NCBI RefSeq assembly: GCF_007197995.1
Contig: NZ_VKKH01000002.1
Span: forward strand, 124,001 to 188,000
DNA: 64,000 nucleotides
Direction of reading: 5' to 3'
From: Aliiglaciecola sp. M165
Lineage (GTDB): Bacteria > Pseudomonadota > Gammaproteobacteria > Enterobacterales > Alteromonadaceae
Numbering within the stretch: the stretch's first letter is position 1; each line of letters starts with the position of its first letter. The notes beneath the pieces are model-generated. The model was given only the letters and a program-made list of their open reading frames with translations, did no database searches and was not told the DNA's origin. Made by a program: the position numbers and the translations under genes. Below are positions 1 through 7,817 of this stretch, piece by piece.

Positions 1-164
1 TTACCGTTCATCACTCCTCCCATTGGCTGCTTTGTATTTCTACGACTTCTAAGATGTACTCAAGAGCTGTGCCAACAACGTATACATTTGATTGTTATAG
101 ATTTTAATCGTCATGCCGGAAAGAAGAGAGTATAAACATGTAACTATTACACGGTTTAATGTCA

Positions 165-185
165 GCCTTTCCCAATGGAAAAGGC
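165..185. terminator. Hairpin downstream of the usp gene, possible terminator
   Basis: Arms GCCTTT (165-170) and AAAGGC (180-185) are perfect inverted repeats, and the stem extends inward with CC/GG pairs. It lies about 20 bases past the stop of the minus-strand usp gene. No T-run follows on either strand, so termination is only a possibility. Confidence 0.3.
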
Positions 186-202
186 AAGGGGAAATCAATT
201 AG

Positions 203-1063
203 TCAGTGTGAAAGGAAAATAGGAATTTTGGCCTCTTGCATCAACGCCCTAGTGACACTGCCTAACATAGTTTCTTTTACATTTGTGTGGTCATACGCAC
301 CTATCACGGCTAAATCGTGTTCTGCTTCACTAATTCGCTTCAAGAGGTGTGCGCTATAGTTGTCTTCTCTCAACTCAGTAGTAATGATTTCGTGCGAGAC
401 ATCGTGACGGGTTAAATATTCGCTCAATTTTAACAATCCGCTGCGCCGTCTCTCTGAATCATTACTACTGCTAGAATCGCAATAAACCGTGACCTTTTTA
501 GCCTCCTTCAAAAAAGGTAGTCCGTCACTGATTGCTCGAGCGACAGCGCGACCTGAATTCCAGACAATTACTGGATTGCAAAACGAGGGTAAAGTGCAAA
601 ATTCTGATGGGATGACGAAAATTGGACATCCCGACTCTGAAGCCACTGACGCGATTGTGCTATTCAATCGTTCAAGCAAACTGCCGAGGTTCAAAGTGCT
701 ACTTAAAATCATCAAATCGTGATATCGACAGTTAGCAATAAGTCTATGTCCATCGTCCCCGATGAAGGTTTCCCAACTAGGCAGGAAATCTGTGCTAAAG
801 ATTTTATCTAGCTTCCTTTGTACCGCTGCTTTTTCGCTCAAAACTTTTTTTTGCCTGGTGTTCAATACCAAGGCGTTTATATCTGTCACATTGTTAACAT
901 CTAGGTTTTGTGGAACAGATTGATTTTCTAAGGCGAAAGTTGTTGCTGAAAAATGAATTCCTGAAATCTTTGCATTAAACTTTTCAGACAGATGTTTCGC
1001 TAGTCGCAATCTGGTCTCGCAAGAAGCACTGTCATTGAGGTGAACCAAAATGCTTTTCATCAA
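203..1063 (-). CDS. Universal stress protein, tandem UspA domains
   Basis: This 286-residue protein fits the tandem (UspE-like) class of universal stress proteins, cytoplasmic nucleotide-binding proteins induced by stress and often by low oxygen. The N-terminal half opens MKSILVHLND, the first beta strand of a Usp fold, and has a long insertion around residues 60-95. The second half runs from about residue 150 and ends with AVIGAYDHTNVKETMLGSVTRALM, shown here only to indicate the GxxxxGSVTxxL type phosphate-binding loop of ATP-binding Usp proteins. The gene stands alone, with about 690 bases of non-coding DNA upstream. Met1 and Met2 are both possible starts. The family call is firm; the stimulus is not visible. 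Confidence 0.85.
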   Translation of the reverse strand: MMKSILVHLNDSASCETRLRLAKHLSEKFNAKISGIHFSATTFALENQSVPQNLDVNNVTDINALVLNTRQKKVLSEKAAVQRKLDKIFSTDFLPSWETFIGDDGHRLIANCRYHDLMILSSTLNLGSLLERLNSTIASVASESGCPIFVIPSEFCTLPSFCNPVIVWNSGRAVARAISDGLPFLKEAKKVTVYCDSSSSNDSERRRSGLLKLSEYLTRHDVSHEIITTELREDNYSAHLLKRISEAEHDLAVIGAYDHTNVKETMLGSVTRALMQEAKIPIFLSH

Positions 1064-1753
1064 GAAATTTTTTACTCCGCTCGATAAGTAAGGTTGTAAA
1101 ATAAATTCACGTTAACTTCTATTGAGCACGATACATGCCAGTATTCGCATTTAACTCAATTAACCTTATTCCCAGAATAACTAGGCCCGCACCACTACCA
1201 TTGCCTCCTGTAAATGCATTATTCCTTGAGCATTTAGAACAACTAAATAACATTACTATCGCCTTGATAGGGAAATAATTCCCTTCACGTCCCTATCAAA
1301 AAAATATCAAAACGACAGGAACTCCTATCTTTTTGATAAAGCTTTAAAAACTAAGCTATGTCGACATTTCTTATCTAGGATTAAGGTTTTGGGGTGAAGT
1401 GGGTGCTGATGGTTCGTTTGTATTAGTTTATTCAAGCGAAAATCGAGTGTGAACAGTATATTGAGCTAAACTTTCAATCCCATGACATTGCGATCACCTG
1501 ATAGATAATACATAAACAATAAAAGTACACTTCAGCCAAGGTAAGTTTAAACGAACGTTTTTCCTGAAGAGATCAGTGCAGGCAAGTTTTTCCTACAAAT
1601 TGTAAATTGTACTAGAAATTTCTATGCTCAGGCTGCTTTTAGGATGGCGCATTGTGGTCAGGAATGCCCCAGACTGCCACAAAGTAGGATGCCTGGACCA
1701 GGTGTTAACATACAACCTGCCTGCGCACAGATTTGAATGAGATGATTCATCCT
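1064..1753. other. Intergenic region, 690 bases, no convincing gene
   Basis: No credible coding frame was found. The region is AT-rich and holds the inverted repeat at 1264-1299. It separates the usp start from the end of the sigma-54 activator; both are on the minus strand, so the part nearest 1064 is presumably the usp promoter region. Confidence 0.6.
1264..1299. repeat. 10-bp perfect inverted repeat with nested hairpin
   Basis: TTGATAGGGA (1264-1273) is exactly reversed by TCCCTATCAA (1290-1299) across a 16-base loop. A second, mutually exclusive hairpin, GGGAA-ATAA-TTCCC, lies at 1270-1283. An A-run follows. It sits about 200 bases upstream of the usp start and could be an operator or an RNA structure; the function is unknown. 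Confidence 0.5.
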
Positions 1754-3148
1754 CTAGGCCGTCGTTTTTAAAGAATACTTTTGTATTCGATAACGAATAG
1801 TTTCTCGTGTTGTCTTGAGTGCTCTGGCGGTCTCAGCAATATTGAAACCATTTTTTTCTAAGGCGGTTTGAATGATTTGTCCGTCCATTTCATCAAGAGC
1901 CATGCTACCGTCCAAGGGCAGAGTGACACGATTGGAACGGCTACTAATATCCTCGACAGACGCACTAGGAGAACACGCAGTAGACAACTGAAGCCATTCG
2001 ATGGGAAATTCTTCATCTTTAGACATCAACACACAACGCTCGATAACATTTCTCAATTCTCGGACGTTTCCGGGCCAATCGTAGTCCAATAGCTCTTTCC
2101 ACACCTTGTCACTTACAGTTTCCACATGACGCCCCGCAATTGCATTGAATTCAGCGATAATTCGTGGGACCAGATCAACTAAGTCTGACTTGCGAGATCG
2201 TAGTGGGGGTAAAGAAACACAAAAAACACTGAGTCGATGGTATAGATCTTCCCTAAATAATTTTTGTTTGTACGCCTTTTCCAAATCTTTGGCTGTCGCA
2301 GTAATAATTTGCACATCAATTTCAATTTCTCTCTGGCCACCAAGTCGACGGACTTTTTTATCTTCGATGGCTTTGAGTACTTTGGCTTGTAAATCGATAT
2401 CCATGTCACCGATTTCATCTAGGAACAAAGTGCCATTGTCCGCTTGTTCAAATAAACCTCTATACCTTCCTTTCGCACCAGTAAAGGCTCCAGCTTCGTG
2501 CCCAAAAAGCTGGGACTCAAGTAGGTCTCTGGGCAGCGCAGCACAGTTTAGTTCTACCATAGGGCCGTCTTTTCTAGTGCCGGTATGGTGTAATATCCGT
2601 GCGACAAGTCCCTTTCCAGTACCCGTTTCGCCGGTGATTATCATTGTACTAATAGGTACTTCAGTCAGCTTTGCGAGCATCTCTTTGAGCTCAGTAACGG
2701 ACTCACTTTGCCCAACAAATGCGTCAAGACGATTTTGATCAAATTGTTGTGAGGAGTATGCGTCGAGTCTTCTTGCGGTCAGAGATGAGCGCAATGCTCG
2801 TTTAATCGCAATGTCTATCTGTTTATTTTTGAATGGTTTTTCAACCGAGTGGTACGGAATGTCATCAAGTAACTCTGTTTCCAGCCGTTCTTCTTTATCC
2901 ACTAAAAATACCCATTCAGAATGGGCCAACTCATCTATTGTCTCGTTGACAAACGAAAAAATCGCTTCTGCATTATTGTGCGCTGCCGCGCAAATAACAT
3001 GGGGGTTAAAGTCGCTTTTTGCGATCATCTTCTTCGCACCCTCTAACGATGATGCGATATCTACTTGCCAGTGATTCTTTTTGAAACGACTCGCTATCTC
3101 GTCACACTCGACCAGGTCATTTTCAATTATTAGTAGCCTATTAGCCAT
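1754..3148 (-). CDS. Sigma-54-dependent activator with degenerate receiver domain
   Basis: This NtrC-family enhancer-binding protein has 464 residues from the chosen ATG, which has GAGG eight bases upstream; an ATG 11 codons earlier lacks a ribosome site. Residues 1-120 have a receiver-like fold, but the segment that should carry the phospho-Asp reads VICAAAHNN (about 51-59), with no Asp, although the switch KP pair (about 104-105) remains. The AAA+ domain has Walker A GETGTGKG (about 172-179), the sigma-54-contact loop GAFTGA (220-225) and Walker B LFLDE. A Fis-type helix-turn-helix ends the protein (ETARALKTTRETIRYRI). It should activate RpoN-dependent transcription without classic phosphorylation. 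It is divergent from a similar gene, with 705 bases between them. Its target and signal are unknown. Confidence 0.88.
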   Translation of the reverse strand: MANRLLIIENDLVECDEIASRFKKNHWQVDIASSLEGAKKMIAKSDFNPHVICAAAHNNAEAIFSFVNETIDELAHSEWVFLVDKEERLETELLDDIPYHSVEKPFKNKQIDIAIKRALRSSLTARRLDAYSSQQFDQNRLDAFVGQSESVTELKEMLAKLTEVPISTMIITGETGTGKGLVARILHHTGTRKDGPMVELNCAALPRDLLESQLFGHEAGAFTGAKGRYRGLFEQADNGTLFLDEIGDMDIDLQAKVLKAIEDKKVRRLGGQREIEIDVQIITATAKDLEKAYKQKLFREDLYHRLSVFCVSLPPLRSRKSDLVDLVPRIIAEFNAIAGRHVETVSDKVWKELLDYDWPGNVRELRNVIERCVLMSKDEEFPIEWLQLSTACSPSASVEDISSRSNRVTLPLDGSMALDEMDGQIIQTALEKNGFNIAETARALKTTRETIRYRIQKYSLKTTA

Positions 3149-3663
3149 AATGGTGCCTCGGAAAAAATTCATTAAAGACATGCCACATTGAAACTAATGA
3201 CAGGGCAAAAAGCGCTTTGTGAAGTAGTTAAAGACCATACTACATTAAGTTTGATAATCACAACAAATTGCAATCCATTGGGGTGATTATGGAATAGTTT
3301 TTTTTAGTGTTTGAATGCATACAGCGTCGACAAATCTCTCGATGATTCCATTAAATGAAGATAAATTAGCGCTTCCAATCTGATTTTAAAGGTTTGGGTA
3401 TTTCGCAGGAAACGCTCTTAGCAAAGCGAAAAAATGATTGGTAAGCAGATTTAGTGCCACAATATTTGTCGCGGTTTTACGTGATATCCGAGCCACTTTA
3501 GAATCAAATTGCGTGTAATCCACCTTTCACCATTGTTGATATAACCCAAACAACTCTCCCAATATGAATAAATCAAAAATTATCTTCAAAAATTGAAACC
3601 TTAGATTGAAATTCAGTCACTACAACATAAAAGGATAAAAATAGATTCTGACCTACAGCGCGC

Positions 3664-3702
3664 GGAAACCCTAGGTTTTCTGCATATCGGTGTGGAAAAC
3701 CT
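3664..3702. promoter_or_regulatory. Candidate enhancer repeats upstream of sigma-54 activator
   Basis: AGGTTTTC (3673-3680) and GAAAACCT (3695-3702) form a perfect 8-bp inverted repeat, and GGAAACCC (3664-3671) adds a near copy. The cluster lies 30-65 bases upstream of the candidate -24 element at 3731, somewhat close for an activator site but usable. Function is inferred from position only. Confidence 0.35.
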
Positions 3703-3730
3703 GAGTTTACTACTGATGAGTTACAACATT

Positions 3731-3746
3731 AGGCGCAGTTCTTGCT
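3731..3746 (+). promoter_or_regulatory. Candidate sigma-54 (-24/-12) promoter
   Basis: AGGCGC-N5-TTGCT keeps the GG and GC doublets at the exact spacing of the TGGCAC-N5-TTGCW consensus, with mismatches at the first and fifth positions. It lies about 108 bases before the start of the activator gene at 3854, which suggests autoregulation or control by its neighbour. A match of this quality can arise by chance. Confidence 0.35.
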
Positions 3747-3853
3747 CTCTATTGGTGATTACACTGTTCGACAAGATTCTTTGTCAGATGCTTCTTATTG
3801 GTTTTATTGCAATAAACTTTATTTGATTTGCTTACTTTAACCTGGAGTGCTTT

Positions 3854-5227
3854 ATGCCTCACCCAAGCATTTTTACTTATCTACCTGAACACCTGGAACA
3901 TGAAATTTTAAGCTTGAGTGAAACTGCTGAAGCCTTTCGCTTCATTGAAAGTAGCGCGCAAGACTGCTGGATGAAACAGCTTGCAAAATCTGGCTGCAAC
4001 ATTGCGATAATTTATATTAGCCAATTTAAACAAGATGAATTGGACACTTTTAATTCTCTGTCTTTTAACAAAACAACGATGTTCATTTTGCTCGATGACG
4101 GCGAGCCAAACGAATACCTTGATAGGCTAAAATTGACCTATCACTGCTATCATTTCCGCCCCCCAATTGACTACGATATGCTTCGGGAAGCAATTTTAGA
4201 ACTCAGTACTAGTTTTTCTTTATACTCAAAGAAACACAAGGTTTCAGCACGATTGGGCATCAATCAATTTGGTCTTTTGCTCGGCTCATCGAACGTTATG
4301 AAGACGATGTACAGGACCATCCGTAAAGTTGCGGCCACAGAATCGAGTGTTTTGATTGACGGCGAGAGCGGAACAGGCAAAGAGTTGGTTGCAAACACGA
4401 TCCACTTAGCCAGCGGTCGAACTGGACCAATGGTTTCAATAAACTGCGCGGCTTTATCTTCGGAGCTTGTCGAAAGTGAGTTGTTTGGTCATGCAAAAGG
4501 TGCATTCACTGGTGCCGTAAAATATCATGAAGGCGTTTTTGAACAAGCTCGCGAAGGCACACTGTTTCTTGATGAGATTGGGGAGATGCCCCTTACAACA
4601 CAAGCCAAGCTGTTGAGAGTACTGGAGAGTGGTGAATTTCGTCCTGTTGGAAGTTCGACCTCAAAAAGCGCAGATGTCAGAATTATCACTGCTACCAATC
4701 GCTGTCTATTGTCCGCGATTAAAGAGAAGTTATTTAGAGAAGATTTGTATTTCAGACTTGCTCACTTCCCAATATCAGTGCCCCCACTGCGTCAGCGAGA
4801 AGACGATATATTGGATCTAGCCAAATATTTTTTGGCCTACAGAAACGCTAAAAACGCGACAAATAAGATTTTGTCGGTTGCTGCGCAAACCGTTCTTCAA
4901 AATTATGAATGGCCGGGTAACGTGAGGCAATTGAGACATGCGATAGAGCGAGCGTTCATCCTGTCAGATATCGTGATTAAACCTGAACATTTCAAGTTAG
5001 AGCAGCCTAAGTTTGATGATGAAGAAAGCAATTCAGTGCCAGAGCTGATGACGCTCGGTCACATAGAGAGACTAGCAATCGAACAATCAATGCGCTATCA
5101 CAATGGCAATAAATTGGAAGTGGCTAAACAGCTGGGGATCAGTGTTAAAACACTGTACAACAAACTGGAAAAATACCAATCAACTAACGAGTTAACAGAT
5201 GACAACCGGTTTGCCGGAAAAGCATGA
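3854..5227 (+). CDS. Sigma-54-dependent activator, receiver domain vestigial
   Basis: This is a 457-residue NtrC-family protein. Residues 1-120 have the size of a receiver domain but show neither the acidic pair nor the acceptor Asp (the expected strand reads CNIAIIYISQF), and the usual KP is RP (102-103). The AAA+ domain has Walker A GESGTGKE (170-177), GAFTGA (216-221), LFLDEIGEM and the arginine-rich FREDLYFRL segment. The C-terminal Fis-type helix-turn-helix reads VAKQLGISVKTLYNKL. It should therefore activate RpoN promoters constitutively or in response to a ligand or partner. It is divergent from the other receiver-degenerate activator, and the two are probably paralogues. No kinase gene is adjacent. 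Confidence 0.87.
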   Translation: MPHPSIFTYLPEHLEHEILSLSETAEAFRFIESSAQDCWMKQLAKSGCNIAIIYISQFKQDELDTFNSLSFNKTTMFILLDDGEPNEYLDRLKLTYHCYHFRPPIDYDMLREAILELSTSFSLYSKKHKVSARLGINQFGLLLGSSNVMKTMYRTIRKVAATESSVLIDGESGTGKELVANTIHLASGRTGPMVSINCAALSSELVESELFGHAKGAFTGAVKYHEGVFEQAREGTLFLDEIGEMPLTTQAKLLRVLESGEFRPVGSSTSKSADVRIITATNRCLLSAIKEKLFREDLYFRLAHFPISVPPLRQREDDILDLAKYFLAYRNAKNATNKILSVAAQTVLQNYEWPGNVRQLRHAIERAFILSDIVIKPEHFKLEQPKFDDEESNSVPELMTLGHIERLAIEQSMRYHNGNKLEVAKQLGISVKTLYNKLEKYQSTNELTDDNRFAGKA

Positions 5228-5300
5228 TTAAGTAATGGTACACGAAGCAATTTTACACGTTTAATCCGTCAACTAAATCTACCCCCCATGAGTATAGCTA

Positions 5301-6284
5301 TCAAGAGGGCTTTCGGTAATAAGCGAGTTTGCTATACAAAGGAAAGTGGTCAGAGTCTATGGATGATAGTCTTTTTAGCTCGACCAAGGAAAAGTGTGAA
5401 GAATGAAAAATATGGTCTAAAGGCCATCGCATAAAAGGATACTTTGTGTGGAACGTGTTAAAAAATCCTCGCCCTAACCTAGGGTCCATCAACCCACTCG
5501 TTTCTAAAAATGCTTTAGTTGTTGGAGACCATGCTACATCGTTGAGATCGCCGGTAACAATTGTGGGTTCATTTTGTTCTTTTCGTTGCTGTATTTGTTT
5601 GGCAACAAGTAATAACTCTTTGTCACGAGCCTTGGCTTTTGTGTTCTCTGTCGGGCTAGGTGGCGCTGGGTGCAAAAAGTGGCACCTAATTTTAAGACTT
5701 TCGTTTATTTTCAAATAACAATGTACTGAAGGTACATTGCTTTCAATCAAATCCAATACCTGTGCATCAATCATCTCAAATTTGCTAAACACATGCATGC
5801 CATAGAGATTGTCCAGAGGTTTACTAACCCTGAATGGGTATTCGTTATGTATTGGCCTCAGTGCTTCTTCCCACCATGTATCGGTTTCGAGGGTTACTAA
5901 CACATCAGGCTGATATTCTTCTACTCGCTCAATCAGTTTGTGAGCAGAGTGATTGGTCATTAAAACATTGCACGTCAGAACCGTAATTGTAGTATTGGTT
6001 TCCTGATCGGCTACCGTTTTAACCTGCTTTTTGCATAGAATCGTGTAGGGCAATATCCACCACATTTGATACAAGGTCGCGAGACTCGTTAAAATAGCTA
6101 GCAGAAACAACGTATAGCCATTTAACAGGCTGATGGTAAAAAGAAGATTAATTGCTAGTAGGCACCCTATCTGTACGCGAGGAAATTCCCAGACACGACA
6201 TACCCAGTGATCACTAGGAAAAAGTGGGAGTATGGTAAGCAGGGCCAGCAACAATGTTGTAACTGTTAGAGTTAATTCAATCAT
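5301..6284 (-). CDS. Membrane-anchored endonuclease/exonuclease/phosphatase family protein
   Basis: This 327-residue protein starts with three closely spaced hydrophobic segments (about residues 3-22, 39-56 and 58-77). The rest is an EEP-fold hydrolase facing either the periplasm or the cytoplasm. Visible family motifs are TVLTCNVL near residue 100, ETDTWW (metal-ligand Glu near 130), GDLNDVAWS (the GDxN signature, near 245) and the C-terminal SDHFPL with the catalytic His. This matches the EEP subgroup found in bacterial membrane proteins of unknown substrate; nuclease, phosphodiesterase or lipid phosphatase activity are all possible. It is convergent with the activator at 3854 and lacks a strong ribosome site. 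Confidence 0.82.
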   Translation of the reverse strand: MIELTLTVTTLLLALLTILPLFPSDHWVCRVWEFPRVQIGCLLAINLLFTISLLNGYTLFLLAILTSLATLYQMWWILPYTILCKKQVKTVADQETNTTITVLTCNVLMTNHSAHKLIERVEEYQPDVLVTLETDTWWEEALRPIHNEYPFRVSKPLDNLYGMHVFSKFEMIDAQVLDLIESNVPSVHCYLKINESLKIRCHFLHPAPPSPTENTKAKARDKELLLVAKQIQQRKEQNEPTIVTGDLNDVAWSPTTKAFLETSGLMDPRLGRGFFNTFHTKYPFMRWPLDHIFHSSHFSLVELKRLSSIDSDHFPLYSKLAYYRKPS

Positions 6285-6380
6285 TTTTTAAAGGAGCCAA
6301 ACATTATTAGCAGTAAAAGTACAATGCACTAGCGTCCATCTCCTGTCATCATTTAAAATTTGTTGTGAAACCGCCATAAC

Positions 6381-6404
6381 GCAATAACGCAATAACGCAA
6401 TAAC
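6381..6404. repeat. Three tandem 8-bp repeats (GCAATAAC)
   Basis: GCAATAAC occurs three times head to tail, preceded by a partial copy (CCATAAC). It lies in the non-coding gap before the MscS gene. This is a short simple-sequence repeat, too short for a CRISPR array and without spacers. Confidence 0.7.
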
Positions 6405-6552
6405 CACACCACTTGAACAATATGCTCGCAAATTTTCAACTAAAGAGCGAGCAACAATCAAGTCTAGTATTTTCAATGGCGACAGGCACTGAACTTGCAA
6501 TCATCGGTTAGCAATGAGAAGTTTCTGAATAAAGTACATGAGGCCAAAAGCG

Positions 6553-7551
6553 ATGACAAACACACAATTCGTAGACGATTTAACCTCTCTGATGGAACTT
6601 ATCATGGCAAAGTTACCCGTCCTGGCAGTTGGATTAGCGCTATTTGCTCTGCTTTTTTGGCTTGCAAAGCCAATAGCAAGACTGGTTATCCGTCCATTGG
6701 AGCGAACCTCTACGAGCGTTTTGATTCAGCTGGTTCTGCGTCGCACCGTCACTTTATTATTGATTTTGATCGGATTTTATATTTTTTTACGTCTGGCGGG
6801 ATTAACCCAATTTGCTGTAGCACTAATTAGCGGGACAGGTGTTCTGGGGCTGATTGTAGGTTTTGCGTTTAAAGACATTGCTGAAAACTTCTTGTCTAGT
6901 CTGCTATTAAGTATGCAAAGACCTTTTAAATTGGGTGACATAATTGAGGTGAGCGGTTTTCTGGGAGTAGTGAAGAAAATGACGTCCAGAGCAACAACTT
7001 TAGTCGACTTCAACGGAGACCATATTCAGATCCCCAACGCGACAATATACAAAAACGCTATACGTAATTTAACCGCAAACCCAAACATGAGGGGCTTTTT
7101 CAACCTTGGTATAGGTTATGACGCTGATGCCGATCATGCGCAAGCCTTGGCACTAAATATTGTTCGAGACTTAGATGCAGTGCTCTTTGAACCTGAGCCC
7201 CAAGTGTTGATTGAATCTTTAGGTGCATCCAGCCTAAATTTGAAGATATATTTTTGGGTTAATAATGAAAAAAATAGCAAATTAAAAGTCGCGTCTGTAT
7301 TGATGAAAAGAATAGTGAATACCTTCATTGATGAAAACATTTCTATGCCAGATGATGCTAGAGAGCGGATTATTATTGACCAAAGCCAATCTGAACGCCC
7401 GCCAAAGAAAGAGGCGGTTTCAGATGTTGCAACGCACAAAAAAGGAAATAGAGACTTTAAAGAGGGTGAAGATGTCTCCAGCGACAACGATGAAATACGA
7501 AAACAAGCAGCGGAAGCCAGAGATCCCGAAGAAGGTGAAAATATTTTGTGA
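6553..7551 (+). CDS. MscS-family small-conductance mechanosensitive channel
   Basis: This inner-membrane channel of 332 residues releases solutes on hypo-osmotic shock. The start chosen has GAGG nine bases upstream; an ATG five codons earlier does not. Three transmembrane helices lie at about residues 20-40, 60-82 and 85-112. The third reads into the pore-lining segment GLIVGFAFKDIAENFLSS, then RPFKLGDIIEVSG and the beta domain with DFNGDHIQIPNATIY, as in MscS. The last 55 residues are a highly charged Lys/Glu/Asp tail beyond the usual vestibule, with no recognised domain. The gene stands alone. The family is firm; the ion preference and the role of the tail are unknown. Confidence 0.92.
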   Translation: MTNTQFVDDLTSLMELIMAKLPVLAVGLALFALLFWLAKPIARLVIRPLERTSTSVLIQLVLRRTVTLLLILIGFYIFLRLAGLTQFAVALISGTGVLGLIVGFAFKDIAENFLSSLLLSMQRPFKLGDIIEVSGFLGVVKKMTSRATTLVDFNGDHIQIPNATIYKNAIRNLTANPNMRGFFNLGIGYDADADHAQALALNIVRDLDAVLFEPEPQVLIESLGASSLNLKIYFWVNNEKNSKLKVASVLMKRIVNTFIDENISMPDDARERIIIDQSQSERPPKKEAVSDVATHKKGNRDFKEGEDVSSDNDEIRKQAAEARDPEEGENIL

Positions 7552-7817
7552 CGAATTTAACTAAATAATGCCTGTTTGCTACGCAAATTTTTCACCTAAA
7601 TATGAAAAAATTACAGTAATAACGACATTATAATTCACCCACGAATAGCTTGTGGTCACGTAGTTAAATTTGAAATGCATGAAAACAGCACAATGAGGGC
7701 ATAAGTTATTTGAGTTTCGAGAATTCGTTTTCTGAGGTTTTAACATAGAAACTTGACACTCGACCAAAACTCAGTCGTTAAGAAAATCACAATCCAGCGA
7801 TCGATAATTTAGGTTTT

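Larger units (their letters stand above)
3149..3853. other. Divergent intergenic region between two sigma-54 activators
   Basis: These 705 AT-rich bases have no credible reading frame. The right end carries a GAAAACC-type repeat cluster (3664-3702) and a sigma-54-like site (3731-3746). I saw nothing definite in the left 450 bases. Confidence 0.55.

Noticed and set aside
2145-2738. Long plus-strand frame of 197 codons
   Set aside because: It lies fully opposite the sigma-54 activator's AAA+ domain, has Ser/Pro-rich antisense composition and matches no family.
3249-3263. FNR-like site (TTGAT-N4-ACAAC)
   Set aside because: Only the left half matches TTGAT-N4-ATCAA, which is too weak in AT-rich DNA.
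6381-6404. CRISPR-like tandem repeats
   Set aside because: The units are 8 bp, contiguous, without spacers and without cas genes.
6288-6500. Minus-strand frame of 70 codons before the MscS gene
   Set aside because: It spans the GCAATAAC tandem repeats, has no ribosome site and no family pattern, and is probably non-coding.
7579-7767. Minus-strand frame of 62 codons between MscS and hybrid kinase genes
   Set aside because: It is AT-rich, lacks a ribosome site and any recognisable motif, and reads as chance.
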